DNA of 16,754 nt, taken from NCBI GenBank assembly GCA_903932545.1, contig CAIZGT010000694.1, positions 1 to 16,754 on the forward strand, read 5' to 3'. Source of the DNA: an uncultured Rhodospirillales bacterium. GTDB lineage: Bacteria > Pseudomonadota > Alphaproteobacteria > Acetobacterales > Acetobacteraceae. The position numbers were made by a program, and so were the translations under genes. The first letter of the stretch is position 1. Every line of letters begins with the position of its first letter. The notes beneath the pieces were generated by a model. The model saw only the letters and a list, made by a program, of their open reading frames with translations, was not told where the DNA came from and searched no databases. This document shows, one piece after another, positions 1 to 7,072 of the stretch.

Positions 1-1451
1 ATCCGGATGTGACGGAGATGGACGCCGCCTCGAACAACGGCATCGAAGCCATCCGCGAGATCATCGAAGCCGTCCGCTTCCGCCCGATGCAGGCGCGGAC
101 AAAAGTGTTCATCCTCGACGAAGTCCATATGCTCTCCAAGCAAGCCTTCAACGCATTGTTGAAAACGCTGGAAGAGCCGCCGCCGCATGTGAAATTCATC
201 TTCGCCACCACCGAAATCCGCAAAGTCCCGGTGACGGTACTGAGCCGCTGCCAACGCTTCGACCTGCGCCGCATCTCGGTGGCCGAACTCTCAGCGCATT
301 ACGGCCGGATCACCGAGAAAGAAGGCAAGCGGATTGACTCCTCTGCCCTCGCGCTGATCGCCCGGGCGGCGGATGGTTCGGCGCGTGATGGGTTGTCCAT
401 TCTTGATCAGGCCATCGCCCAAACCCCAGATGGCGACAGCATCACCGAAGCCGCCGTGATCGAAATGCTCGGCCTCGCCGATCGCGGCGCGGTGTTTGAT
501 CTGTTCGAGGCAGTGATGCAGGGCCGCATTGAGGCCGCTCTCACCATCACCGACACCGCTCATGCGCGCGGGGCCGATCTCGGCGAGATGCTCGGCGATG
601 TGCTGGAACTCATCCACACCATCTCCCGCCTCAAATCCATCCCCGCCTTGCGCACCAGTTCCGAACTGCCGGAATTCGAACGCATTCGCGGCACCGCTTT
701 GGCCGAAAAACTCTCCGTCGCCACGCTCGGCCGCGCTTGGCAGATGCTGCTCAAGGGCATCACCGAGGTTGAGCAAGCACCAGATCGCCGCGCCGCTGCC
801 GAGATGATCCTGATCCGGCTCTGCCACGTCGCTGAACTCCCGCCCCCGGGCGATCTCGTGCGCCGCATCACCGAGCAGTCAGCGAATGGCCAAGCCCCGG
901 CGATGCCATCAGGCGGCGGAGGCGGTGCCAGAGCCGTGGCCAATGGCGCGCCGATGATGGTCGATGCCGTAGCACATCAAGCTGGCCCAATGTTGGCGAC
1001 TTTCCGCGATGTGGCCGCCCTGGTGGCCGAGAAGCGTGAGCCGACATTGCACGCCCACCTCGTCCACTCCGTCCATGTCGTCCGCTTCGCCCCACCGATC
1101 ATCGAACTCAACCCCACCGCAGACGCCCCGCGCGATCTCGCCGCGCGCCTCTCCGCCGTACTGAGCGAAGCCACCGCCATCCGCTGGACCGTGGTGATGG
1201 TCTCCAACCGCGGCGCACCCACGCTGGCTGAGCAATCCGACGCCGCCGATGTTGATCGCCGGTCGCAGGCTGAGACGCACCCGCTGGTCCAGGCCATCCT
1301 GCTCGCGTTCCCCGGGGCCAAGGTCGAAACCGTCCGCGATTCGGATACCGACGCCTACGGCCTGCCCGCGTTGAAATCCGACAACGCCGAAGACGAGCCC
1401 GCAGACTTTGACATCCCGCTGCCCGGCAGTGATGACTACGACGAGTTTTAG
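1..1451 (+). CDS. dnaX: DNA polymerase III subunit gamma/tau, 3' part (5' end outside window)
   Basis: This is the clamp-loader ATPase that loads the beta clamp and bridges polymerase cores at the fork. The first whole codon is at base 3 and the frame is open to the window edge, so the N-terminal Walker A and zinc-finger part lies outside. The visible part begins at the conserved DVTEMDAASNNG stretch. It continues through Walker B (FILDEVHML), sensor 1 (FATTE), the SRC arginine-finger motif (SRCQRFDLRR) and sensor 2 (GSARDGLSILDQ). A clamp-loader helical domain follows, then a Gly/Ala-rich linker near 900-960, and a C-terminal tau-like domain ending in HPLVQAILLAFPGAKVE, as in alphaproteobacterial DnaX. 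The stop is at 1449-1451. ybaB follows after 12 bases, the usual dnaX-ybaB pair, but no recR follows. If the predicted origin at 9285-9594 is right, this gene is transcribed head-on to its replication fork. Confidence 0.96.
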   Translation, partial: PDVTEMDAASNNGIEAIREIIEAVRFRPMQARTKVFILDEVHMLSKQAFNALLKTLEEPPPHVKFIFATTEIRKVPVTVLSRCQRFDLRRISVAELSAHYGRITEKEGKRIDSSALALIARAADGSARDGLSILDQAIAQTPDGDSITEAAVIEMLGLADRGAVFDLFEAVMQGRIEAALTITDTAHARGADLGEMLGDVLELIHTISRLKSIPALRTSSELPEFERIRGTALAEKLSVATLGRAWQMLLKGITEVEQAPDRRAAAEMILIRLCHVAELPPPGDLVRRITEQSANGQAPAMPSGGGGGARAVANGAPMMVDAVAHQAGPMLATFRDVAALVAEKREPTLHAHLVHSVHVVRFAPPIIELNPTADAPRDLAARLSAVLSEATAIRWTVVMVSNRGAPTLAEQSDAADVDRRSQAETHPLVQAILLAFPGAKVETVRDSDTDAYGLPALKSDNAEDEPADFDIPLPGSDDYDEF

Positions 1452-1463
1452 GAGACCCAAGCC

Positions 1464-1787
1464 ATGAAGAACATTGCCGGCCTGATGAAACAGGCGTCCC
1501 AGATGCAGAAGAAAATGGAGGACATGCAGGCCTCCCTCGAAGCCATGTCCGTTGAAGGCGTCGCCGGGGCCGGCATGGTGGTCGTCACGTTGTCGGGCAA
1601 GAATGATCTGCGCGGCATCAAAATCGACCCCAAGCTTTGCGATCCAGACGAGACCGAGATGCTGCAAGACCTCATCGTTGCCGCCCACGCCGATGCTAAG
1701 CGCAAGATCGAGGCGGTATCGTCTGAAGAGATGGCCAAACTCACCGGCGGCCTCAATCTCCCACCCGGCATGAAACTGCCATTCTGA
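1464..1787 (+). CDS. ybaB: YbaB/EbfC family nucleoid-associated DNA-binding protein
   Basis: A 107-residue protein of the YbaB/EbfC family, small dimeric proteins that bind DNA and are nearly always encoded just after dnaX. The N-terminal half is a Met/Gln/Lys-rich helix (residues 1-30, MKNIAGLMKQASQMQKKMED). It is followed by a beta-rich core (GVAGAGMVVVTLSGKNDLRGIKIDP) and a second helix (DLIVAAHADAKRKIEA). The Gly/Pro tail LTGGLNLPPGMKLPF is typical of the family. A GGAG ribosome-binding site begins right at the dnaX stop and sits about 9 bases before the ATG, so the two genes are surely co-transcribed. Length and start match the family. recR, the usual third gene, is missing here; ilvD comes next after a repeat. 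Confidence 0.95.
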   Translation: MKNIAGLMKQASQMQKKMEDMQASLEAMSVEGVAGAGMVVVTLSGKNDLRGIKIDPKLCDPDETEMLQDLIVAAHADAKRKIEAVSSEEMAKLTGGLNLPPGMKLPF

Positions 1788-1797
1788 TTGTCTTCCC

Positions 1798-1879
1798 CGT
1801 CATTGCGATCTGCGCGAAGCAATCCATCGAGACACGCGGCGGCTTTTCGATGGGTTGCTTCGCTCTGCTCGCAATGACG
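1798..1879. repeat. Large imperfect palindrome (REP-like intergenic repeat)
   Basis: Two 33-base arms (1798-1830 and 1847-1879) are reverse complements at 29 of 33 positions, around a 16-base loop. The outer arm reads CGTCATTGCGA and the inner arm carries CGAAGCAA and CCATCGA. From memory, intergenic palindromes with CGTCATTGCGAG...GAAGCAATCC cores are dispersed in many copies in alphaproteobacteria. A shorter degenerate relative lies at 12927-12958. The transcript would form a strong hairpin with no clean U tract, so it may end or protect the ybaB mRNA, but the sequence looks like a dispersed repeat rather than a plain terminator. Confidence 0.75.
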
Positions 1880-1924
1880 CGATAAATCGGCGACCCAACA
1901 CAACAAGTTAAGAGACCCAACCCC

Positions 1925-3792
1925 ATGCCCGCATATCGCTCCCGCACCACCACCCACGGCCGCAACATGGCGGGCGCTCGCAGCCTGTGGCGCGCGACCG
2001 GCATGCAGGATGGTGATTTTGGCAAGCCCATTATCGCCATCGCCAACTCCTTCACCCAGTTCGTCCCCGGCCACGTCCATCTCAAAGACCTCGGCAACTC
2101 GTGGCACGTGAGATCGAAAGCTTTGGCGGTGTCGCGAAAGAGTTCAACACCATCGCCGTCGATGACGGCATCGCGATGGGCCATGATGGCATGCTGTATT
2201 CGCTGCCATCACGCGAACTGATCGCCGATGCGGTGGAATACATGGTCAACGCCCATTGCGCCGATGCGCTCGTCTGCATCAGCAATTGCGACAAGATCAC
2301 GCCCGGAATGCTGATGGCCGCTCTGCGCCTTAACATCCCCACCATCTTCGTCTCCGGTGGCCCGATGGAAGCTGGCAAGATTGTTGCCACCGTCGATGGC
2401 AAAACCCGCCGCGTTGATCTCATCACCGCCATGGTGGTCGCCGCTGACACCCGCATCAGCGAAGAAGAAACCAACATCGTCGAACGCTCGGCCTGCCCCA
2501 CCTGCGGCTCCTGCTCGGGTATGTTCACCGCCAACTCGATGAACTGCCTCACCGAAGCGCTCGGCCTGGCCCTTCCCGGCAACGGCAGCCTGCTCGCCAC
2601 CCACGCCGACCGCCGCGAACTCTTCCTTGGTGCCGGCCGCCTCATCGTCGATCTCGCCAAACGCTACTATGAGCAAGACGATGCCTCCGTCCTGCCGCGC
2701 AACATCGCCAGCTTTGAGGCGTTCGAGAACGCGATGTCGCTTGATATCGCCATGGGCGGCTCCACCAACACCGTCCTCCACCTCCTCGCCGCTGCTCAGG
2801 AAGGCGAGATTCCATTCACCATGGCCGATATCGACCGCCTTTCCCGCCGCGTGCCGAACCTGTGCAAAGTCTCGCCGTCCAAGGCCGACGTGCACATGGA
2901 AGACATCCACCGCGCTGGCGGCATCATGGCCATTCTCGGCGAACTCGACCGCGCGGGCCTCCTGCACCGCGACGTCCCGATGACGCACGCCCCAACCCTG
3001 GCCGCCGCTCTGGAACGCTGGGACGTTCTCGCGCCCAACCGCAATCCAGACGACGCCGCGAGTGATCTGTTCCACGCAGCCCCCGGCGGCGTGCGCACCA
3101 CCGAGGCCTTCAGCCAGAACCGCCGTTACGAGGCGCTCGATCTCGACCGCGCCACAGGCGTGGTCCGCGACGTCGCACACGCCTTCAGCAAAGATGGCGG
3201 CCTCGCCGTTCTGTTCGGCAACCTCGCCGAAGATGGCGCCATCGTGAAAACCGCGGGCGTGGACCCGTCTTTGCTCGTCTTCTCCGGCCCCGCCCGCATC
3301 TTTGAAAGCCAGGAAGCCGCCGTCAGCGGCATTCTGGGCGACAAAATCAACCCCGGTGACGTCGTCCTTGTCCGTTATGAAGGTCCGAAAGGCGGGCCGG
3401 GCATGCAGGAGATGCTGTATCCCACCAGCTACCTGAAATCCAAAGGCCTCGCCTCAGTCTGCGCCCTCGTCACCGATGGCCGCTTCTCCGGTGGTTCCTC
3501 TGGCCTCTCCATCGGCCATATCTCGCCGGAAGCGGCCGAAGGCGGCGCCATCGGGTTGGTCGAAGAAGGCGACGTCATCGAGATCGACATCCCCAACCGT
3601 GGCCTGCGCATCGCAGTGTCAGACGAAATCCTCGCCGCACGCCGCGCTGCCATGGAAGCCAAGGGTCTCGACGCCTGGAAGCCCAACCGCACCCGCAAAG
3701 TCTCAATGGCGCTCCAAGCCTATGCCGCCCTCACCACAAGCGCCGCCCGGGGTGCGGTGCGCGACGTCGCCCAACTCACCCGCCGCAAATAA
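1925..3792 (+). pseudogene. ilvD: Dihydroxy-acid dehydratase, interrupted by one frameshift
   Basis: IlvD dehydrates 2,3-dihydroxy-isovalerate and its homologue to the 2-keto acids of valine and isoleucine synthesis, using an Fe-S cluster. The 5' part (1925 to about 2095) gives MPAYRSRTTTHGRNMAGAR and on to VPGHVHLKDLG. The rest is in the +1 frame and starts QLVAREIESFGGVAKEFNT. Adding one C after 2095 (GGC to GGCC) joins them into about 622 residues, close to the 616 of E. coli IlvD, which it follows closely. After repair the ligand positions agree with E. coli: Cys122 and Lys124 in CISNCDK, and Cys192/Cys195 in CPTCGSC. The C-terminal GPKGGPGMQEMLYP and DGRFSGGSSGLSIGH blocks are intact. 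As written the enzyme cannot be made whole; the rest is so well kept that a sequencing error or very recent mutation is likely. It stands alone, between the repeat upstream and a hairpin downstream. Confidence 0.9.
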
Positions 3793-3799
3793 AACGAGT

Positions 3800-3826
3800 G
3801 TGGGATCCCTTTCTCGGGGGTCCCAC
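3800..3826. terminator. Hairpin between convergent genes, possible bidirectional terminator
   Basis: GTGGGA (3800-3805) pairs with TCCCAC (3821-3826), and the stem extends inward by one G-T and three G-C pairs around a 7-base loop. It starts 8 bases after the ilvD stop. On the plus strand no T run follows. On the minus strand the hairpin is followed shortly by TTTTATTT, so it fits a terminator for the convergent minus-strand gene at 3912-4535 better than one for ilvD. Confidence 0.5.
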
Positions 3827-3911
3827 CATCTTCACACAAAGCTGCAAATCGTCAGAAATTTGCGCGCATTTCGCCCAATTCAATGACAACCCGGAACGTT
3901 TAGAGCGCATC

Positions 3912-4535
3912 TCAACGCATCCGTATCTGCGTCATTTTGACCACAAGCTCAGCCCGCGCTTCGCGCGCCCGCTCCAGCGCCCGTTCTTTCCGCGCCCAGA
4001 TAATCACCCCGCGCGGCAGCTGTATCCGAAACGGCTCCGGCTTGGCCCCAGGCTTGCGCTGCCGAGGCTTGCGCGGCCGCGCTGCACGCGGCTGATCCAC
4101 CGTCCACGGTAACTCCACCGCCAACGCCCGCAGCAATGGCCGCAACACCCGCCGCGCCTGGACCGATGCCGCCAGCATCTGCGCCATCTCCGGTGTGCTC
4201 AACAGATGCTGCAATTGCGAGCCATACCCAGCCGCCTGATGCTTACCCGCGAGCACGAGCCAGCCAAACCGACGCGGCATTCGCACCGCCACAGCCCGCG
4301 CGCCCTGCTGACGTGTCACCACCGCCACATCCTGCCTACGCCACAGCTTGCCCGCCTGAAACCGCACCAGCATGCGCTCAATGCGCCCAAAGGTTTGGCC
4401 CAGCCGCCCATACAGCACCACGGCCACCACCGGCGCCAAATTCCATGTCCCCAACACCGCCCGCAGCCCGCGCAAAATCATCCGCAAACTGGCGGAGATG
4501 GCCTCAGATGGGGAAAGGGCGGGAGCTGAATCCAT
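3912..4535 (-). CDS. Hypothetical protein, Arg-rich with one hydrophobic segment
   Basis: I do not recognise a named family for this 207-residue protein. Residues 20-45 are hydrophobic (LRAVLGTWNLAPVVAVVLYG) and could be one membrane or buried helix. They are followed by a basic amphipathic stretch (GRIERMLVRFQAGKLWRR). The middle (GYGSQLQHLLSTPEMAQMLAASVQARRVLRPLLRAL) looks like a helical domain. The tail is Pro/Arg/Lys-rich, then PFRIQLPRGVIIWARKERALERAREAR. The composition and ordered hydrophobic pattern suggest a real gene, perhaps restricted to Acetobacteraceae. The start at 4535 has only a weak GGCAG upstream; Met19 (4481) is an alternative. It is convergent with ilvD. Function unknown. 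Confidence 0.65.
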   Translation of the reverse strand: MDSAPALSPSEAISASLRMILRGLRAVLGTWNLAPVVAVVLYGRLGQTFGRIERMLVRFQAGKLWRRQDVAVVTRQQGARAVAVRMPRRFGWLVLAGKHQAAGYGSQLQHLLSTPEMAQMLAASVQARRVLRPLLRALAVELPWTVDQPRAARPRKPRQRKPGAKPEPFRIQLPRGVIIWARKERALERAREARAELVVKMTQIRMR

Positions 4536-4620
4536 CTGCCATTATGGCGCATAGCAAGTGGCTGAACTCAACGTAATTGAACGTGAATAAACCGTTTTTC
4601 GCACGTTTAGGGCGGAAAAG

Positions 4621-4704
4621 CTCAGCGCCGCCCGCATCCGCGCGCTGGGGGCAACCATTCTGCTGGTCGAGCAGCGTTTGGTCGAAGCACTGGAAATCGT
4701 AGGG
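4621..4704 (+). pseudogene. Relic of a branched-chain amino-acid-type ABC transporter ATPase (LivF-like)
   Basis: In one plus-strand frame about 28 codons read LSAARIRALGATILLVEQ then RLVEALEIVG. This closely matches the stretch after Walker B in LivF/UrtE ATPases (IRxLxxxGxTILLVEQNxxxALxIAD), including the switch-region Q. A stop (4588-4590) lies just upstream, and the match ends abruptly after VG. There is no start, Walker A, signature or C-terminal part, so this is a fragment of a lost gene, not a working one. No other gene is visible between 4536 and 4743. Confidence 0.6.
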
Positions 4705-4743
4705 CCTTCTTTATGGCTTCATCTGTTAACTCAGCCGCGAAAC

Positions 4744-5732
4744 CTACCTGCGAACCAAGTTGGATGGCCGGCGTCGTGCTGTCGCCAGCCCTAAGATGCC
4801 AGCTCCCAGCAGAAGCAGGCTGGTGGGTTCCGGCAGTTCAACAGAGCTTACACCGCTGGTGACGTTGAACGTGATGGAAAGCGTTGCATTCGTCAGGGGC
4901 GATAGGCCAAGTTGGTCGATACCGTACCCGACGCTCCCCAATGAAAGCGTGACATCGTCGATATAAACGCCAACGGCAGTGGGATCGAAGGTGATGGTAA
5001 CGTCCCTTTCTGCCCCAGCCAAAATGCTGGGAAAGCCACTGCTCAGTGCGTTACCTGAGATCCCGAACCCACTGAAGCTCAGCTGCGCGGTCGAGAGGAG
5101 GGGTATGCGGGCGAAACGAGCAAAGATTCTGAAAACCCGTTCGCTGGGGCAACGTTTTCGATCGCCAGATTGGCGGTGCTGATCCCCGTGCCAACAACGG
5201 CATTCACCACAAACGATAACCCCGTGAGTGTCCCCACCGTGCCGATATTGGCGATCCCGAGCGCGGCATAATTATACACACCACCCTGCACCGTCAGATT
5301 TTGGCTACCAAGCGATCCGCCCGTCGGCGTCCCATAGGCGAGCGAGTTGGAAAGAACTTGGCCCCCGGTGAAGGCCACCGTCACACCCCCGCTGATCGCT
5401 CCGGCAGAGCTCGTGCTCACGCCGACACCCAGGCTGGTGTTGTCGGTTAAACCACCAAACAGATTGCTGATGGAGCCGGTTGCGAAAGCCCCGCCGGACG
5501 TGCTGTCCACCGAAGCGTTTAAGCTGTCGGTCTGCTGACCAATATTTGTGATCGACAACGCCTGCGTCTGTGCTGTCTCACCGGTATGCTGGTCCGGCAG
5601 GGTTATCGTTGTGCCGTTGTTGATGATTGGGATCGACGCGTTGGAATCTGCCATCGCGGGCCCGCACATAGCCATTATGGCACCAGAGGCAAGCAAACCC
5701 GCGCGGATTGCGATGTATGATTTGGATATCAA
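4744..5732 (-). pseudogene. Secreted PEP-CTERM sorting-domain protein, interrupted by one frameshift
   Basis: The N-terminal part (5732 down to about 5100) has a signal peptide of about 28 residues ending CGPAMA|DS. A Ser/Thr/Gly/Asn-rich repetitive beta domain follows (SITNIGQQTDSLNASVD, later NLAIENVAPANGFSESL), typical of large surface proteins. Its own frame stops at 5079. The C-terminal part, in the neighbouring frame from about 5100 to 4744, reads AQLSFSGFGISGNALSS and on to a PEP-CTERM signal: PEP motif (LPEPTS), hydrophobic helix (LLLLGAGILGLA), then RRR. One extra base in the G run at 5100-5103 joins the frames into about 330 residues. PEP-CTERM proteins are processed by an exosortase and linked to exopolysaccharide. 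The start is TTG, with GAGAGGA 7 bases upstream; the nearby ATG (5737) hits a stop at once. Function otherwise unknown. Confidence 0.75.
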
Positions 5733-5924
5733 AACATTGTCCTCTCTGCAGTTTAGAGCATGCTCCTAATTTTTGACAATATTATTCCTATTTCTATTCT
5801 GCAATAAAAAAATACAGTGGAGATGAGATGCTGTGGCCCGTCAAGATCAAGCGCTTCACCGCTCGCATCGGTCAGATCGCCAGCAATTTCTGCCTGACGC
5901 CACCCGCAACAACGGGCTGATACT
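5733..5924 (-). promoter_or_regulatory. AT-rich upstream region of the PEP-CTERM gene
   Basis: This 192-base gap between hemJ and the PEP-CTERM gene is markedly AT-rich from about 5766 to 5815, unlike its surroundings. On the minus strand it offers a TTGTCA (5779-5774) and several TAATAT/TATTGT-like hexamers, so a promoter probably lies here. No single pair of hexamers is convincing, because the best TTGTCA partner would start the transcript inside the ribosome-binding site. The perfect palindrome GAGCATGCTC sits at 5756-5765. A Shine-Dalgarno GAGAGGA is at 5746-5740. No gene is visible in the stretch. Confidence 0.35.
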
Positions 5925-6377
5925 TCAGCCCGGCTGCACAATCACCATAAACACAATAATAATCATCAACACCGTCGGGACTTCATTCGCCCAACGATAA
6001 AACTTGTGCGACTTGGTGTTTCGATCTTCCAAAAACAGCTTGCGCCATTTTGAGCACGCACCTTGGAAACCGCTCATCAAAATCACCGCCAGCAACTTGG
6101 TGTGCCACCACGGCGCCGTCCAATCCACCGCACCCGGTGTCAGCACCATAATGATGCCCCAAAGCCACGAGGAAATCATCGCTGGCATCATAATCTGCTT
6201 ATACAGGCGACGTTCCATCACCTTGAAGCGTTCGCTCTCCAGCGAGCCGCGCGCAACGTCGCAATGGTAGATAAACAACCGTGGCAGATAGAACAGCCCC
6301 GCCATCCAAGCGATGACGGAAATCACATGCAGTGATTTCACATAAGGCAGGAACGGCACCAATCCGGCGTAAGTCAT
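5925..6377 (-). CDS. hemJ: Protoporphyrinogen IX oxidase HemJ
   Basis: HemJ is the membrane-bound, oxygen-independent-type oxidase that turns protoporphyrinogen IX into protoporphyrin IX, the step before ferrochelatase, in most alphaproteobacteria. The 150-residue protein has four hydrophobic segments (about 10-33, 65-82, 89-105 and 130-148). It carries the family blocks SLHVISVIAWMAGLFYLPRL with conserved His17, then YH at the end of that helix, and WWHTKLLAVILMS with the conserved Lys. Length matches the family (about 145-155). It is the last gene of the hemE-hemH-HAD-hemJ operon. Its ATG overlaps the upstream stop (ATGA, 6374-6377), so translation is probably coupled. The presence of hemH and hemJ together fits a complete protoporphyrin branch. 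Confidence 0.94.
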   Translation of the reverse strand: MTYAGLVPFLPYVKSLHVISVIAWMAGLFYLPRLFIYHCDVARGSLESERFKVMERRLYKQIMMPAMISSWLWGIIMVLTPGAVDWTAPWWHTKLLAVILMSGFQGACSKWRKLFLEDRNTKSHKFYRWANEVPTVLMIIIVFMVIVQPG

Positions 6378-7072
6378 ACAGCCTCTCTTTGTGCATGGGC
6401 GATCAGCCCCGGCAGATCAAACATCGACGTGAACGGCATCGCACCCAACGCGCGGAACGGCGCGGGGTCGGCGTGCGGCACATAAGCCAGCACATCCATC
6501 CCCGCCGCAATCCCGGCCCGAATGCCGGTAGTACTGTCTTCAATCACCAAGCATTGCGCCGCTGACACGCCCTCAGCAGCAGCAGCAGCGAGATAAACAT
6601 CTGGCGCAGGTTTGCCGCGTGGCACGTCCTGATAAGAATGCGCCCGCCCATGCACTCGCTCGGTGATGCCAATCCGCGCGAATTTCACCACCATCTCCTC
6701 ATGTGAGGAGTTAGACGCCACGCGCCACGGCAAACCCAGCGCCGTCACGCCGTCCAGCGCTGCAATCGCCCCATCAACCGCCTCAACCTCGGCCACAAGC
6801 GAAGTCTCGAAGGCAGACTGCAAATGATAGCTGAAACTCGCAGGCAGCTTGTGCCCAAGCTGTGCTTCAATCACCGGCCGCATATCGGCCAGATTCATCC
6901 CCAGAAACCGCTGCTCCACCTCGTTGGGGCCAATCGGCCAACCAACTGCGGTTAACTCGCGAGACAAGATGCGATTGGCGATGCCCTCGCTGTCCACCAA
7001 CACCCCATCGCAATCGAAAATCACCAGCCGCAGCTTTGTCTTGCGGCGGGCGAGGAATTCAGCCGCAGTCAT
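6374..7072 (-). CDS. HAD-superfamily phosphatase (phosphoglycolate phosphatase / beta-phosphoglucomutase-like)
   Basis: A 232-residue HAD subfamily IA hydrolase. Motif I is FDCDGVLVDSE, with nucleophile Asp20 and acid/base Asp22. The cap domain follows, then motif II Ser/Thr in ASNSS, motif III Lys in RGKPAPD, and motif IV VIEDSTTGIRAG. The substrate cannot be told from sequence; small sugar phosphates or phosphoglycolate are common in this group. The reading frame extends upstream, but the ATG at 7072 overlaps the hemH stop as ATGA (7069-7072) and begins MTAAEF shortly before the core fold, so I chose it. It sits between hemH and hemJ with 4-base overlaps on both sides, so it is co-translated with the haem enzymes. 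No direct role in haem synthesis is known to me. Confidence 0.9.
   Translation of the reverse strand: MTAAEFLARRKTKLRLVIFDCDGVLVDSEGIANRILSRELTAVGWPIGPNEVEQRFLGMNLADMRPVIEAQLGHKLPASFSYHLQSAFETSLVAEVEAVDGAIAALDGVTALGLPWRVASNSSHEEMVVKFARIGITERVHGRAHSYQDVPRGKPAPDVYLAAAAAEGVSAAQCLVIEDSTTGIRAGIAAGMDVLAYVPHADPAPFRALGAMPFTSMFDLPGLIAHAQREAV

Noticed and set aside
909..1688. 259-codon open frame on the minus strand over dnaX and ybaB
   Set aside because: It lies antisense to two clear genes, is rich in Gly/His/Asp from reversed GC-rich codons, and has no family match.
2209..3180. 323-codon open frame on the minus strand over ilvD
   Set aside because: Antisense shadow of a well-conserved gene; the composition is typical of reversed codons and there is no domain.
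3844..3863. GCAAAT...ATTTGC inverted repeat between the convergent genes
   Set aside because: A 6-bp stem with an 8-base loop and no T run; too weak to call next to the stronger hairpin at 3800-3826.
4136..4576. 146-codon plus-strand frame, Ala/Pro/Thr-rich
   Set aside because: Low-complexity composition arising from the reverse of the Arg/Gly-rich minus-strand gene; no ribosome-binding site.
5753..5941. 62-codon minus-strand frame between hemJ and the PEP-CTERM gene
   Set aside because: It overlaps the AT-rich promoter-like region, has no recognisable protein features, and lacks a ribosome-binding site.
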